From Linnemannia elongata (lineage: Eukaryota; Mortierellomycota; Mortierellomycetes; Mortierellales; Mortierellaceae): a stretch of 64,000 bases of DNA. The notes under the pieces were generated by a model. The model did not search any database, was not told the origin of the DNA, and saw only the letters and a list, made by a program, of their open reading frames with translations. Positions 33,701 through 48,103 of the stretch are shown one piece after another (within the stretch, counting starts at the first letter, position 1; each line of letters opens with the position of its first letter). The stretch is taken from contig JAXBDG010000020.1 in assembly GCA_036320915.1 (NCBI GenBank), forward strand, positions 868,001-932,000, read 5' to 3'. The position numbers were made by a program, and so were the translations under genes.

Positions 33701-36243
33701 TACACATTTTTTCTCTACACACAAAAAAAAAAAAAGGTCCTCAACCGTCTTAAGGAGTTTAGGACTTTACTCCATGCCATCCAGATCCCTCAGACGGTCC
33801 AGCTCCTAATCGCCTTATGTATGAGAGCAAATCAGGAGAAGGGATGGTATATTGCCACCGATGTTGATGACAAGAACCAGCTTGTCCGGGTCTTTTGGAT
33901 GACCCCAGGACAGAGGGATCTTTTCCGTCGCTATGGTGATGTGCTAGTGCATGACAATACTTACCGCACCAATCGCCTTGGCCTCCCGCTGCACAACTTT
34001 GTGGTCGTCGATTGCGAATTCAAGACACGACTCGTTGCGACCGCTCTATCTCGTCATGAGACAAAAGAGGACTACAAATGGGTTCTCTCCAAGCTTCAAG
34101 ACGCAACCGAAGGACTACTGCCCAAGGTTATGATGGTTGATCAAGATGCGGCAATGGATAGAACGCTTCCTTTGGTGTTTCAGGGTGTCCATGTGATTAA
34201 CTGCATATGGCATATCCAGGAAAATCTGAGGAAGCATTTGTCTTGTAGATTGAATGACAGATACAGTCAATTTTTCAGTATGTTCAAAACCGCCTGTTGT
34301 GCCTTAACAGCCGGCGAGTTTGAACGCATCTGGGCACGCATCCTTCAAAACTTTGGAGGAGACGGCTTTGGCATCTCTATCACCTCTACTATTACTCCTA
34401 GCATCGATACCACCACCATCGCCACTACCATCGTCGACGAAAACGACAGCAACAACAACCTCAACACTCTACCCAGCCTCTCCACTCCACCCAGCCTCTC
34501 CACTCCACCCAACCTTTCCACTCCAGTAAATGTCGCCACTTCCCACATCGCTGCTGACCCCATCTTGTCCGTACAGGAGCGTGATACTCTCGAATCTGGC
34601 GAAGTTGGAGTACATCTTGCAAGGCTTTACAACCGTCGTCATTTCTGGGCAGGACCATGGGTGCAAGCCTCTTTCACCGCAGGGATGCGCTCCACGCAGC
34701 GCGTTGAAAAGAACCACGATGTGCTCAAGATGTTTCTGCACAACAGCAAGACTTCCCTATCGGATCTGTTCAAAGCGATCATGAACAAGATTGAAGATGA
34801 AATCGATCTCTTCACCATTTTGTCGAATGATCCGAATGACGCCAAACCGATGAGACGCTTAGGCGTCAGCGATACGACCTACGATATCTTTGGTCAAGTC
34901 CTCGATGCCAGCAAGGTATTCCTCAGCCAGTGGGCTCAAGGTCAGCTGCGAACCGAGATGGATTATTCCTTTGGCCTCAAGTTCACAGTCGTTAATTTCG
35001 GAGCGGTTCCTTATGTCCAGGATGGTGATTTTTGCTTGGTGAGTTTTTTAATGATCCTTTGCCTTATTTTTAACCTCTTTGCTACTTTTCATTCCTTTTA
35101 CGAGCATTTTTTTCCTTGGTTTATGTAACACAAAGGAAAATGCACTAATCGCCGGTTTATTCCATTCATTCCCTCCAGTCAAAACTATCCCGCGCCGAAC
35201 AACTTCAGCGTGGCTCGGTTCATGCTTTGCTCGCGTCCATCCCCAGGCACACATCGGAAGGGGTTTTCCGTGTCTCTTCTATGGCTGACACAGGAAAAAG
35301 CACGCGCCCAGAGTATGTGATCTTACGAACAAACCGCACCTACTTCTGTACCTGCGCATTGCAACAGAATAAGGGCATTGTTTGTAGGCATTTCTTTTGT
35401 TTGATGATGGAGGATGCACGATTCCTTTTTCACCCTTGCATGATTCTGCCACGCTGGTACAAAGAGGGGAAACAATTTGATCCGAACCTCAAGCAACAAC
35501 TCTCCGACAAACCTTTCCTCCGCGCACAGACGGTAACAGTCAACGAGGGTGCCAGCAAAGACCCTGTCGGCACGGATCTATCCATCGATACCTTTATGGA
35601 CGACTCTAACTCTATCCTTCGACCTCCACCTGTTGCTCGTCATTCAACACAACCCAAAGCCCCAGGGAACAGGATCCTTATCTCCGCCAAAAGTCTCGTC
35701 AAAAACACCAGTAAGCTGGACGGGATCGCGGAGACGATGCAAGCCCTTGAAGAGGGTGCTCGCCTTCTAGTTCAACAGTCACAAGTGCCTGGAACAGTGG
35801 GCGCAGATTTGAGCAAGGGATTGGATCTAGACAGTATAGTCGATGGAACCGAAAATGACCTGAAAGGAGAAGGTCGTCCACGTGGAGTTAGCCTTCCGCA
35901 CGGTTGGAAGTCCAAGGCCATCAAGAAAGCAAGCAAGACTATTACCACTGGTGCAGCAATCCAAGCGACCAAAGCGACCAAGGCGACCAATGCGATCAAG
36001 GCAACCAAAGCAATCAAGGCGACCAAAGCGACCAAGGCGGCCAAATCTACAGCAGCCAATGGAAATGGTGTTCGCGTTGCTGTCAAACGAACAAGAACGG
36101 GAGACGATGATGGCAGCGACGGCGGTGATGTTGAGGAGGTAGACTTGCCAAAGAAGATGCAGAGAGGGCCAAAGTCAAAGTCCGGCGAGGGGCGAGGTTC
36201 AAGAAGGCAGAGAAGCGGGAGTATGGATGCCCCTGGCCAGTAA
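30777..36243 (+). CDS. Ulp1 protease-MULE transposase fusion (8 exons)
   Basis: Proposed exons: 30777-31907, 32004-32171, 32291-32401, 32490-32549, 32659-33175, 33304-33635, 33737-35038, 35179-36243. All junctions are GT-AG and keep frame, giving 1561 residues. Residues about 260-345 are an Ulp1/C48 protease (H267 in HWGV, D284 in GDGM, Q329, C335 in SSCG). About 495-560 is an acidic linker. A FAR1/WRKY-GCM1-type zinc finger follows (C667, C693, H720, H723). The MULE DDE domain has D846 (VHDNTYRTN), D908 (MVDQDAAM) and E1097 (TQRVEKNH), with a Ser/Thr/Pro-rich insert between D908 and E1097. A SWIM finger is at C1264-x-C1266-x9-C1276-x-H1278. The tail has K-A-T repeats (about 1469-1500). It would excise and insert the element; the protease may process SUMO-like substrates or the fusion itself. 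The first donor (GTACAC) is weak; if it is not used, a stop at 31917-31919 gives a free protease. Confidence 0.8.
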
Positions 36244-37162
36244 TGGTGCATGTGAAGGGAGAGAAAGGGTTGAGGAGGAGGCGAAAAAATGGTAAAATAT
36301 GAAACAAGAGAATGAAGCCTGAAGAATACTCAATTAAAGACATATGATATTATGTGATTTTTTTTTTATTCAAATACAAAGTCTTTGACGTGGTCTAAAT
36401 TGAGGTTGTAAGATGGTAAAAGAAGGGAGCAAATCATGGATGTGTATCGTGCTGCGGGTGTTAACAGATGGGTAAAGGATGTGCCTACGGTCGTGTTTTG
36501 GCAGCGGGAGAAGGAAAGAAATGAAGAAGGGAAGGGAATTTAGGCGAAAAGTAACTGGTTTGTGGACGACTCTTTCTTTGCAGGCCCTTTACTCTCGTAG
36601 CTGCGCGCCCACCCGATAAAGTATGGTTAGGGAAACTCTTCTTTCGACGGTTTCATATGTGCTGCTTTGTGTGATTATGAATAAAATAAGACACCGTTGC
36701 CGATCGTAGTTAAGGGATGGGTTGCACATTGCATGCTACGTTTGTACTGTGAGGGACACTATCTTTTCTTTGTGGTATTCTCCACCACCCCCCACCCCCC
36801 CTCCCCGGCCCAAGTAAAAGTAGGCATGTGTCCCTTTTGACTATCTTAGACTCGTAGCACGCACTTGTAGACGGGTAAGGCCTGTTGATCAACTGTGTTT
36901 ATGTGTCAGTAAGTGTAATTTTGACCGAGTGGTTGGCGTAGGTCGGGAGTGAGTACTAACGGGTCAACGGCACAGAGAAAGAGAACCATCTGCAATGTGT
37001 AAAGGCGTTGGTGCCAAGGGCTTTGAAAGGGGGGTTTACATTGTATACTATGGTCAAACGTAATCAGAAAAATAACGAGCATGATGGTGGGGTTCAGGAC
37101 GACTTTTGTTGTTTGCATATAGCCTTCTCCTCCTTTACACTCTCTCCTTTGCGCACCTCCTT
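36244..37162. other. 3' regions between convergent transposon genes
   Basis: This lies between the transposase stop and the stop of companion gene B, which converge. Apart from C-rich and G-rich runs near 36785-36810 I see nothing coding. Confidence 0.5.
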
Positions 37163-38272
37163 TCACTCCTCCGCCTCCTCCTTCACATCCTCATCCTTAT
37201 GCACTTCTCCCATCTCCTCAGCTGCATCCTCCATGTCCTGTGAGTCCTTCTTCGCTATCTTCATTTTATTCTCTTCTCCAGCCATCCCACGCGAGAATTC
37301 CTCATTGTGGTGTGCAGTAACTTGAGCCTGCGCCATGTTTCTTTCCAAGCTATTTTCATACTCTGGGGACTCGGACTCTGAGATAACTTGATCGTGGTCA
37401 TCAAGATGCGGGATGTAGCGTCTCAGGTCGACACCAAGCCTAAAGTGTCCATCGACAGAACTTCCTGGCATGGTGAATCTTTCCTGTGAATCTAAGAAAA
37501 AAAAAACGTAAGAGTTATGTTAATTTGAGAAAACGCACAGCCACATGCATAAGGAGATCAAGTGTTTACCTGTCTGCCACCCAGGCTTCTCAAATGTGAA
37601 CCTCTCGATCCTGTTAAGCAGTCCCTCAGTCTTGTTCATCAGTTTCACAATATTTTCAATGATCTTGTTTTGCTTGGCGGAAAGGTCCTTGTTATTATCC
37701 ATCAGTTGTTTAAACGATGTCGAAAGGTCGGCCTTGAGATTATCGATGCTGTCCTCGATCTGATATAGCCGCTCAGACCCCATCTGACTGTACCCAAGAA
37801 GGGCCATAACGGTGTTCTGGAACCGAACTATGCCTTGCACTTGCTCCTCGTTGGAGCCGTCCATGTCGATGTCGGGCTGTAGAAATGGACTCATGGGAGC
37901 TCGATGGCCTGAGCTTGCGCTTGAAGAGGCACTTGTCGCTGGGTAGGGAGCCTGACGCGCCCGCTGCTGTCGTCCTAGTTGTTGGCGGAGTAAACGGAAG
38001 CGAGCGGTGTCATCGGAGCGTACAAAACGGCAGACAGCAATATGCTTCAACACATTCTGACGAACATTGGTGGTTACTTGGCATTGGGTCGACGGACATG
38101 GATAATGATTATCGTGTTCCTCGCTGCGTTCAACCATGATATCGGGGAGTCCAGGTCGTTGAACAAGAACCGCAATCTTCTCATGGTATCTCTTGTTATG
38201 CTCCTCGGTTTGTTCCTCCGGAGGGATCCGGCAAAGTCTTCGATCAAAGTGTGGGCAGAGGACGGTAGGCAT
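37163..38272 (-). CDS. transposon companion protein B: C2HC finger, coiled coil, acidic tail (2 exons)
   Basis: Exon 1 is 38272-37570, starting MPTVLCPHFDRRLC. A GTAAAC donor and a CTTAG acceptor bound the intron 37569-37492. Exon 2 is 37491-37163, and splicing restores frame through MPGSSVDGHFRL. The product is 343 residues. The N-terminus has Cys/His clusters (C6, H8, C14, H25, H30) and a C2HC-like finger C59-x4-C64-x12-H77-x3-C81. A Ser/Ala-rich linker follows, then a coiled coil at about 160-225 (IEDSIDNLKADLSTSF onward) and an acidic, Glu-rich C-terminus. No known family is recognised. The C-x12-H-x3-C spacing equals that of companion A. It is inferred to be an accessory DNA-binding or complex-forming protein of the element. 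Confidence 0.65.
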
Positions 38273-38508
38273 CGAGGGAGTTATGAGTGGAAATGTGTCT
38301 AGAATACTTTTCTGCTGTTGTGATATGGAAGTGTTGGAATTGGTTTGCTTATGAACAGTATGCAAATAAATAAAAAGAAAAAGAGATATAGATGTCGTTG
38401 TTGTACGAGATTTATTTTGTGGTTCGTTGGGTGTGCATTGCAAGGACAAACGCAATTCTGCTTCTTCTGATGTGGTCCTGTTGGCTTCGGCGCGGACGGG
38501 CGTATCAT

Positions 38509-41875
<3,367 letters not shown>

Positions 41876-42116
41876 GAGTATTGTAAGAAATTCTTTTTTG
41901 CTCTTGATCAATACGTCGAAAAGGGACAAAAATTAGTGGGTTACACGTCCATCCTTAGCTCTTTTTTCTCTATGCGACATCAAAAAGGAAGGTGAGATTA
42001 GAAAAAGAAGTGTTGCTTCTGCTTGTTCGTTCTCTTTCCCATTTTGGGTTCTTTTTTCTTCTCTTCTTTTCCCCTCCACCTCACCAATCTCTTCCACCCA
42101 TTCAACCAACCGGTAA

Positions 42117-42470
42117 ATGAGCTCCAGAAACGAACAGTGGCTACCAGAAATAATTGGCAACATCGTCCTTTACCTCGACAAAAAAGATAACTTCGCCTGT
42201 CACCTCGTCTCCAAACAATGGCACAGACAATTTCTCCCACCTCTGGCATACTTTTGACGACAAGGAATACACCTGGGCGAATGCCACACCATGATACAAC
42301 AACTTCAACAGCTTCAACAAGACTACAAGGAGATCCGTAACAACGGCGGTATAGTTCAAGCGTTTTGAAAGCATGAGCACCTTATCAGGCACCTCAGAAT
42401 CCACCACCGTCTTGTCATCGATGTCGCCTTTCTTGAGACTCCAGTCCCAATCGACGCGACAAGGATAAAG
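42117..42470 (+). pseudogene. F-box/LRR relic with frameshifts
   Basis: The ATG at 42117 opens MSSRNEQWLPEIIGNIVLYL then VSKQWHRQFLPPL, a clear F-box-like start. The next expected Trp-His-Thr is lost by what looks like a 2-base deletion, giving a TGA. The family motif resumes downstream in another frame (KHEHLIRHLRIHHRLVIDVA near 42390-42430). There is no LRR region. It lies about 240 bp from the right arm of the transposon. Confidence 0.7.
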
Positions 42471-43940
42471 AGAACGACTTTTTGACGATGCAACAGTTCT
42501 AACGCGTGCCACGAAAGTGGTCGTATGTTCATCAAATATAACTTTCTTTCACCATTACTCTACTCTCATCTTATTTACATGCGTTCGCCACTATATGTTA
42601 ATTTTACCTTTCGATATCATCACTTCATTGCTGATCATGCACCTTGGCTATATAAGTCCAGTCGCTGCTAATATAGATTCAAGTTCCTTGTTGTTTGTGG
42701 TCACTTTTGTGGCGCCACAAAGAACTAGTATCTTTTCTGTCCTTCAGTCTTGCATTGGTTCACGTGCACGACAAAGAGCGGTCACTTGTCCAATCTTTTT
42801 GTATTGGCTCCAAGGGTAGAGACTTTTTTTTTCTTGATGTAGCCATGCTCTTCATTCGTGACATTCGCTCTTGCATTCCCTCTAACTTCTCAGCTCACAC
42901 ATCGCACCTCCTTCATCATGCCAACTCATACCAGGTCCTTTCCTTCCAGTGGTGGGCCTCCCTCCCAACAGACCAGACAAGCCATCCGAGAAAAGAGCAA
43001 ACTAAATGGGTGTCGTGCCTATGTTTTCTCTGAATGAGGGAAGAGTGGGATATTCAAGAGAGCAAAAACCGCGAAAAGGAGCACCTCTAACGCTGAGAGA
43101 ACATCCTTGGGCACCGCACCATCACCTACAAAGTCTATGGAGCTATCAAGTATTACTACAGCAGCAGCAACAACAACAATACAACAACAACAACAACAAC
43201 AACAACAACACAATCTTACAGTAACAACAACAACGTCTAAATCAAACACAAAAAAAAAGGACAGCGCAAGGACAGAGACAAAAGCAAAAGGGAGGGAGAG
43301 CGTGAAAGGGAAAAGAGGAGGGGAAGAAGAAGAAGAAGCGAAGGAGAAAAGAGAGAGTATGATCCACAATATTTCACTGCCACTTACTGATCACTTTCCT
43401 CTCTCACCCTCCTTTTTGTCCCATGCTCAAACACCACACGCTCGACCAAATTTATTTTCCGTTCCTTCCTTGGACAATTTCAAATGGTCAGGACAATGGA
43501 GGGAAGGAGGAAAAGGCCTCTTCTTATATTTCGCATTTAAAAGTCTCTGGTCTTGCATTGTTGCCTCAGCCAAGCACAGCCCACTTTGTACGCCACCTTA
43601 AAGCCTAGACCCTGTTGGCTCTTTCGCTCTCTGTTGATAAGTACGACTCTCATCATTTATTTTCCAAGGAAGGAGAGTTGTTGCGATCCGCCAATCGAGT
43701 GACAGATTGAATGTCTACTGTGGAACCGGTGCAACGGTTCAACTGCTACTCACTGGCAAAAAAAAGGAGGCAAGACTCATCCTTTCAAAAGCATAATAGA
43801 ACTTGAAGGGTTGTCAATTGTCAAGTTGTTGCTTTTTTGTCAGTGTTGAAGTCCTTTCGCTTGAACACCCATCTTTCATCTCTCATCATCTCAATCTCTC
43901 CTCTCTCTTTCATTCACCACGTCCATACACATATATCATA
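42471..43940. other. intergenic, no supported gene
   Basis: It contains a CAA/CAG trinucleotide run (43159-43211), giving poly-Gln, poly-Thr or poly-Asn frames, and purine-rich DNA at 43255-43350. A 164-codon frame at 43107-43601 is mostly low complexity and I do not call it. The last 100 bases are the CT-rich leader of the wall-protein gene. Confidence 0.55.
43159..43211. repeat. CAG/CAA trinucleotide repeat
   Basis: An imperfect CAG then CAA run of about 17 units. It is not placed in any gene I can support. Confidence 0.85.
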
Positions 43941-45950
43941 ATGAAGTTCATCGTCATCATCGCCCTGTTCACCCTCCCCTTGATTTCCCACACTACTGTC
44001 CAATTCACCACTGCTGCCGTGTCCAACCCCTCGCCCAGCCCCAAGGCTAGCCCCATTATCCCTCCTAGCCCCAAGGCTAGCCCCATTATCCCACCCAGCC
44101 CCAAGCCCAGCCCCGTTATCCTGCCCAGCCCCAAGCCCAGCCCCATCACCCCGCCCGGCCCCACTGACCCTATCTTCGTTTACTCGGCCCCTATTGCTAC
44201 CACCGAGTGGACGTAAGTTCATTTTTCATCTTTCACTTATTAAGGACACTCGTATCCACTCCTTCAAACACAAAAGAAATTATCTGTTCACATCTCTCCT
44301 CGTATTGTTATGGACATAAAAAGTGCCGGGAAGCCCGCTATGATCTCATGGACGACCCCCTGCACCTTTTACGAGCCCACAACAACCTTTCCCGTCTACC
44401 TCTACCAACAGACCGCCGATGGCCGGGTCAAGGTCCCCGGCATCCTCGAGCTCGGATCCCTCAACTGTAAAAATCCCGGCAAGATCACTATCCAAGTTCC
44501 TGTCACCCTCCCCGAAAGCAACGGCTACTCTATCCTCATCACCATCGGCGAACACCTGTTCTACTCGGACTTGTTCACTATCCACATCGCTCCCACTCCC
44601 ACTATCCCTGACCCGGTTACCATCGTGTCCACCACTGTGTCCGTATCCGTGTCCACCACTGTGTCCGTGTCAGTGTCCACGTCCATTGTCACTATTACTG
44701 TCCCTGGACCCAAACCAAGGACGACCTCGACATTGCGTCCCACTACTGTGACTACCGGTGTACGCACTACGACGACCTCGGGTCCCCGTCTATCACCGAC
44801 CCCACTACTTGTTCCTGATCCAAAGCCAAAACCAAAGATCAACGGAGCTGTTCTCGGGGGGGCCATTGGTGGAGTGGTGGTAGTCGCTATCGCCATTACC
44901 TTCGTAGTCTTTCGACGGAAGTGCCCAGGTAGTGGCGTCTCGGAAGCAATCATAGACTTCAATCCAGTTACGCCATCGACTAGTACCACGCACCAAGGCA
45001 CATCGGAACCTGATCATTACCCGTCGATGGGTGGCGCGCGCAAAGTCATGGCGAAATGGTACGAGCCCCCGCCTATGAGTAACGCGCACGGATTCATAGC
45101 GGAACAGTACGAGCCCGAACAGTACGAGCCCCCGCCGATGAGTAACGCCCACAGATTCGCAGCGGAGCAGTACGAGCCCGAACAGTACGAACTCTCGCCG
45201 ATGAGTAACGGGTACAGATTCACAGAGGGACAGTACGAACCCTCATCGATGAGTACTGAGTACCAAGACACATCGGGACAGTACGAACATCCATCAATGA
45301 GTAACGAGTACCAAAGCACATCGGGACAATACCAACCCCCGCCGATGAGTAACGCGCACAGATTCACATCGGAACAGTACGTGCTCCCCCCACTGGTGAG
45401 TAATGAGTACCAAGGTACATCGGGGCACTACGAACTCCCCACATCGATAAATAACGAGTACGAAGGCACATCGGGACAGTACGTGCCCCTCCCACCGATG
45501 AGTAACGAGTACCAAGGCACATCGGAACACTACGAGCTCCCCCCATCGATAAATAACGAGTACCAAGGCACATTGGGACAGTACGGACCCCCATCAAATA
45601 ACCAACGCGAACTGAAGGTCGTGAGCCTGCATGGACCGCAGATTAAGCCTGGATCTCCCCAGTCAGAACCCTCAGCAGGGCAACAGGACTCTGTCTCATC
45701 ACCCAGATCAACCTACTTTTCGACGCCTTGGGTTCTTACTGGCCCACCATTACCCTCCGGTCCTCAGGGTATCGTAAACACGAACCCGCTGGATGCTTAT
45801 CTCGACCGCAGCCCACAGAACGACCTCGCTGGGACCTCCTCCGTCGTCCGATCTCCGCTGGAGGCGTCACTTGAGCTAGAGTTTGCAGAGCCGACAAGAT
45901 ATCAGGACCCACAGGAGTATATTAATTGGGCGCAAGCAGAACAGAACTGA
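43941..45950 (+). CDS. membrane protein with Kre9/Knh1-like ectodomain and repetitive cytoplasmic tail (2 exons)
   Basis: Exon 1 is 43941-44212 and exon 2 is 44324-45950; the GTAAGT...AAAAG intron (111 nt) joins GAG TGG AC to T GCC GGG in frame, giving 632 residues. Residues 1-20 are a signal peptide (MKFIVIIALFTLPLISH). Residues about 28-75 are SPKASPIIPP repeats. About 78-190 resemble the Kre9/Knh1 N-terminal fold of wall beta-glucan proteins (FVYSAPIATTEW, AGKPAMISW, YSILITIGEHLFYSDLFTI). Next is a Ser/Thr/Val mucin-like stalk, one membrane span at about 265-288 (AVLGGAIGGVVVVAIAITFV) followed by RRK, and a tail with about 13 units of the QYEPPPMSNAHRFTSE type (about 335-517). This is the layout of a wall-anchored sensor; the sensing role is inference. 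Confidence 0.8.
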
Positions 45951-46145
45951 CGAGAACATTAGCGGAGTAAAATATACTGTCAGTCATCCTCATCTATTTC
46001 TTTCCTTTGCTTCGTCCCCCATCTTTTATAATAAACCTGCAGTGTTACCATCGCAGTTGCAAGTGGACCAATTGTATTCTTCATGGGAAATAAAATATGC
46101 TTTGGGCTAGTACCCTAGAAGAAAAAAGTGCCTTCGCGCTTTCTT

Positions 46146-46395
46146 CGTTGCCCAATGTAATGACGGCTAAAGCCCATTATTCGACAACGCCAGGGACTCT
46201 AGATGTGTATCTTTCTTTTATTATGACGGTGACTTCTGAAAAAAATGAATAAACACAGACAGAAATAAACAAAAGGGAACTCTAGCCGATCTCTTGATCT
46301 CTATCTACTTGCTAGGAAGGGCAGGTTGGGTGGGACATCTAGAGTCCCTGAGGTTGTCGAATAATAGGTTTTAGCCGTCAATACATTCGGCAACG
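46146..46395. mobile_element. 250-bp MITE-like foldback element
   Basis: Positions 46146-46206 and 46335-46395 are imperfect inverted repeats of about 61 bp. Both read CGTTGCC(C/G)AATGTA, TGACGGCTAAA, TATTCGACAAC (preceded by C/T) and CAGGGACTCTAGATGT. The ~130-bp centre has no coding capacity. A third partial copy of the GACCAGGGACTCTA segment lies just outside at about 46416-46430. I see no clear target duplication. It is likely a non-autonomous DNA transposon. Confidence 0.65.
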
Positions 46396-46559
46396 CTTAA
46401 CCATTTTTCTTCCTGACCAGGGACTCTATTTGTTGATCCAGAGTCAGGAAAGAATGGCTATGGATGAAGTTGGTAGCAAGGGATCGCGAGATCCTGTAGA
46501 ACGCTTCATCAATGACTGGGGATGACCATTGCTATGTGTGACAGCGTCGCCTCATGGGA

Positions 46560-47440
46560 TCCTCTTCGCTAGTGCGGCTTCGTCTCTTGTGGCGTGTTTG
46601 GGCTACCCTCGAGTCGAATAACTTGGCCAGGACTCCTGATCTTGCTTTTGTTTCTAGTGCTTGTTGCCGTCGACGCTCCATGCTGAGAGCGACCACATTG
46701 GGTTCTTCTCGATGATGAGTGGTTTGTTCCCTGGAGCTGGCAAGACTTGGCTCCTTGGAATACGTAGAGGCTTGTCGACCGACATGGCTGTGATTGTAGG
46801 GTACCAGAGCTCGCTTGCTATAATAGCAGCAGAGCGAGGGAGGTACTGACAAGGGGTGACGGGCAAAACAAGGACAAGAGAGAACTAGGGAAATGAAGGA
46901 AAGGCTAGAAACGGATGTGCTTTATTGTACAGAAGGGGCAGGGTATTTATACTAGTGTACAAGGAATGGGGGCGAAGTAGTGACAAGCAGGGGAAATGTA
47001 AGGGTCTAAGATCTAGGGGGTTGTCAAGGCAACCAAGGCAATAGAATGCAGGGGTTACATTAATCTGCAATCCTGTCACACTCGTCCAGAACGGAGTGAT
47101 AACCGTCGCTTTGACCTTGTCCTGCTTGATCTTCTTTAAGACCTTGTTGATCAGAGACCACGGCGGACACGCATAGACTCTGTTCATGTCGGACCAGCAA
47201 CTGTTGAACGCGTCCTGGCTCCAGGCGTCTTCCTCCTGCTTCCACGAAATGAATCGCGGAACCTTGGCGTTCGCTGCTGTCGCGAATAGGTCGATATAGT
47301 GGCGACCCACTTCAACTCCTGACGCTGAAAGAACGATGTGTTGATCGACCACTCCAACTGGACCACCATCCTCCTGGAGGGTGCATCTGCCGGGTTGAAC
47401 TGCGATGGGATGTATGTTGTATTGAGTCGTGTGCTCATTG
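46560..47440 (-). pseudogene. DIRS/Ty3-type retroelement pol remnant
   Basis: On the minus strand, YIPSQFNPADAPSRRM then LEWSINTSFFQ (near 47330-47420) is an RNase H-end signature. HYIDLFATAANAKVPRFISW and DAFNSCWSDMNRVYACPPWS follow in another frame (47130-47310). Farther on, ELWYPTITAM and QVLPAPGNKPL with NPMWSLSAW occur at about 46680-46830. This order matches the 3' part of pol in DIRS-like retrotransposons. At least one frameshift and a diverged stretch separate the pieces, and no reverse transcriptase core, tyrosine recombinase or terminal repeat is visible. It is a dead fragment. Confidence 0.6.
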
Positions 47441-48103
47441 CCGTATAATGGTCCCAAATCCTGGGCGTACGCCGAATTTGTTGATTTGGGTGATCGTGTG
47501 CAACGATCGGACAGAACTCGGAAAGGGGTGTGTGCTTTTGATATTGTTTTATTAGAGAAGAAAGGAAGTAAAAGAAGAAACAGACAGAGAAGAGAGCGTG
47601 CAGGGAACAGAGGAAGCAGGAGACACAAAGGAAGGGGTGAATTGGGATTGCAAACTGGGGAACAAGATAAGGGGGACAGGGGGTCTAATTATTTAGGAGT
47701 CGGAACGGGTAGGGGCGGGAACTGGAGACAAATGGGCAAGAGATATAACAAGGAACAGATACTGGATAATGACAGAATAGTCCTAGGCAAATATACCCTT
47801 TACGAAATCGAGGAAACTTGGCCATAGCTTTGAAAAGCATGTTACATATGGCTGTCTCGGTGGTTTCGATTAGGCGCTGAAACCTGAGTCGTCTATGTGA
47901 TTTGGTCACCTGCAAGTCGGTACGATGCCACTTTTTGACCCATACGCGGTCGTGCATTATGCTTCGGTCGGATGCATGAAATGGCCAGTAGAAAAACTGT
48001 GTTTGGTCATTACCGAGGACCATGGCCTTAAGTCTGGGGCCCCCAATCGGAGGAGATCCAAAGTAGGAGTGGAGAGGAGGAAATGTGTCTCTCTAGTACA
48101 GCA
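47441..48103. other. intergenic debris
   Basis: No gene is supported. It has purine-rich DNA at 47560-47700 and a minus-strand frame at 47685-48023 (WHRTDLQVTKSHRRLRFQRL) without a family I recognise. It may be further transposon debris. Confidence 0.4.

Noticed and set aside
43107..43601. 164-codon poly-Gln/Lys/Glu frame
   Set aside because: Low complexity caused by the CAA repeat and purine-rich DNA; overlapping frames are equally open and no motif is present.
46841..47700. Possible LTRs around the pol remnant
   Set aside because: Comparison of 46841-47050 with 47440-47700 shows only shared purine richness, not a true direct repeat.
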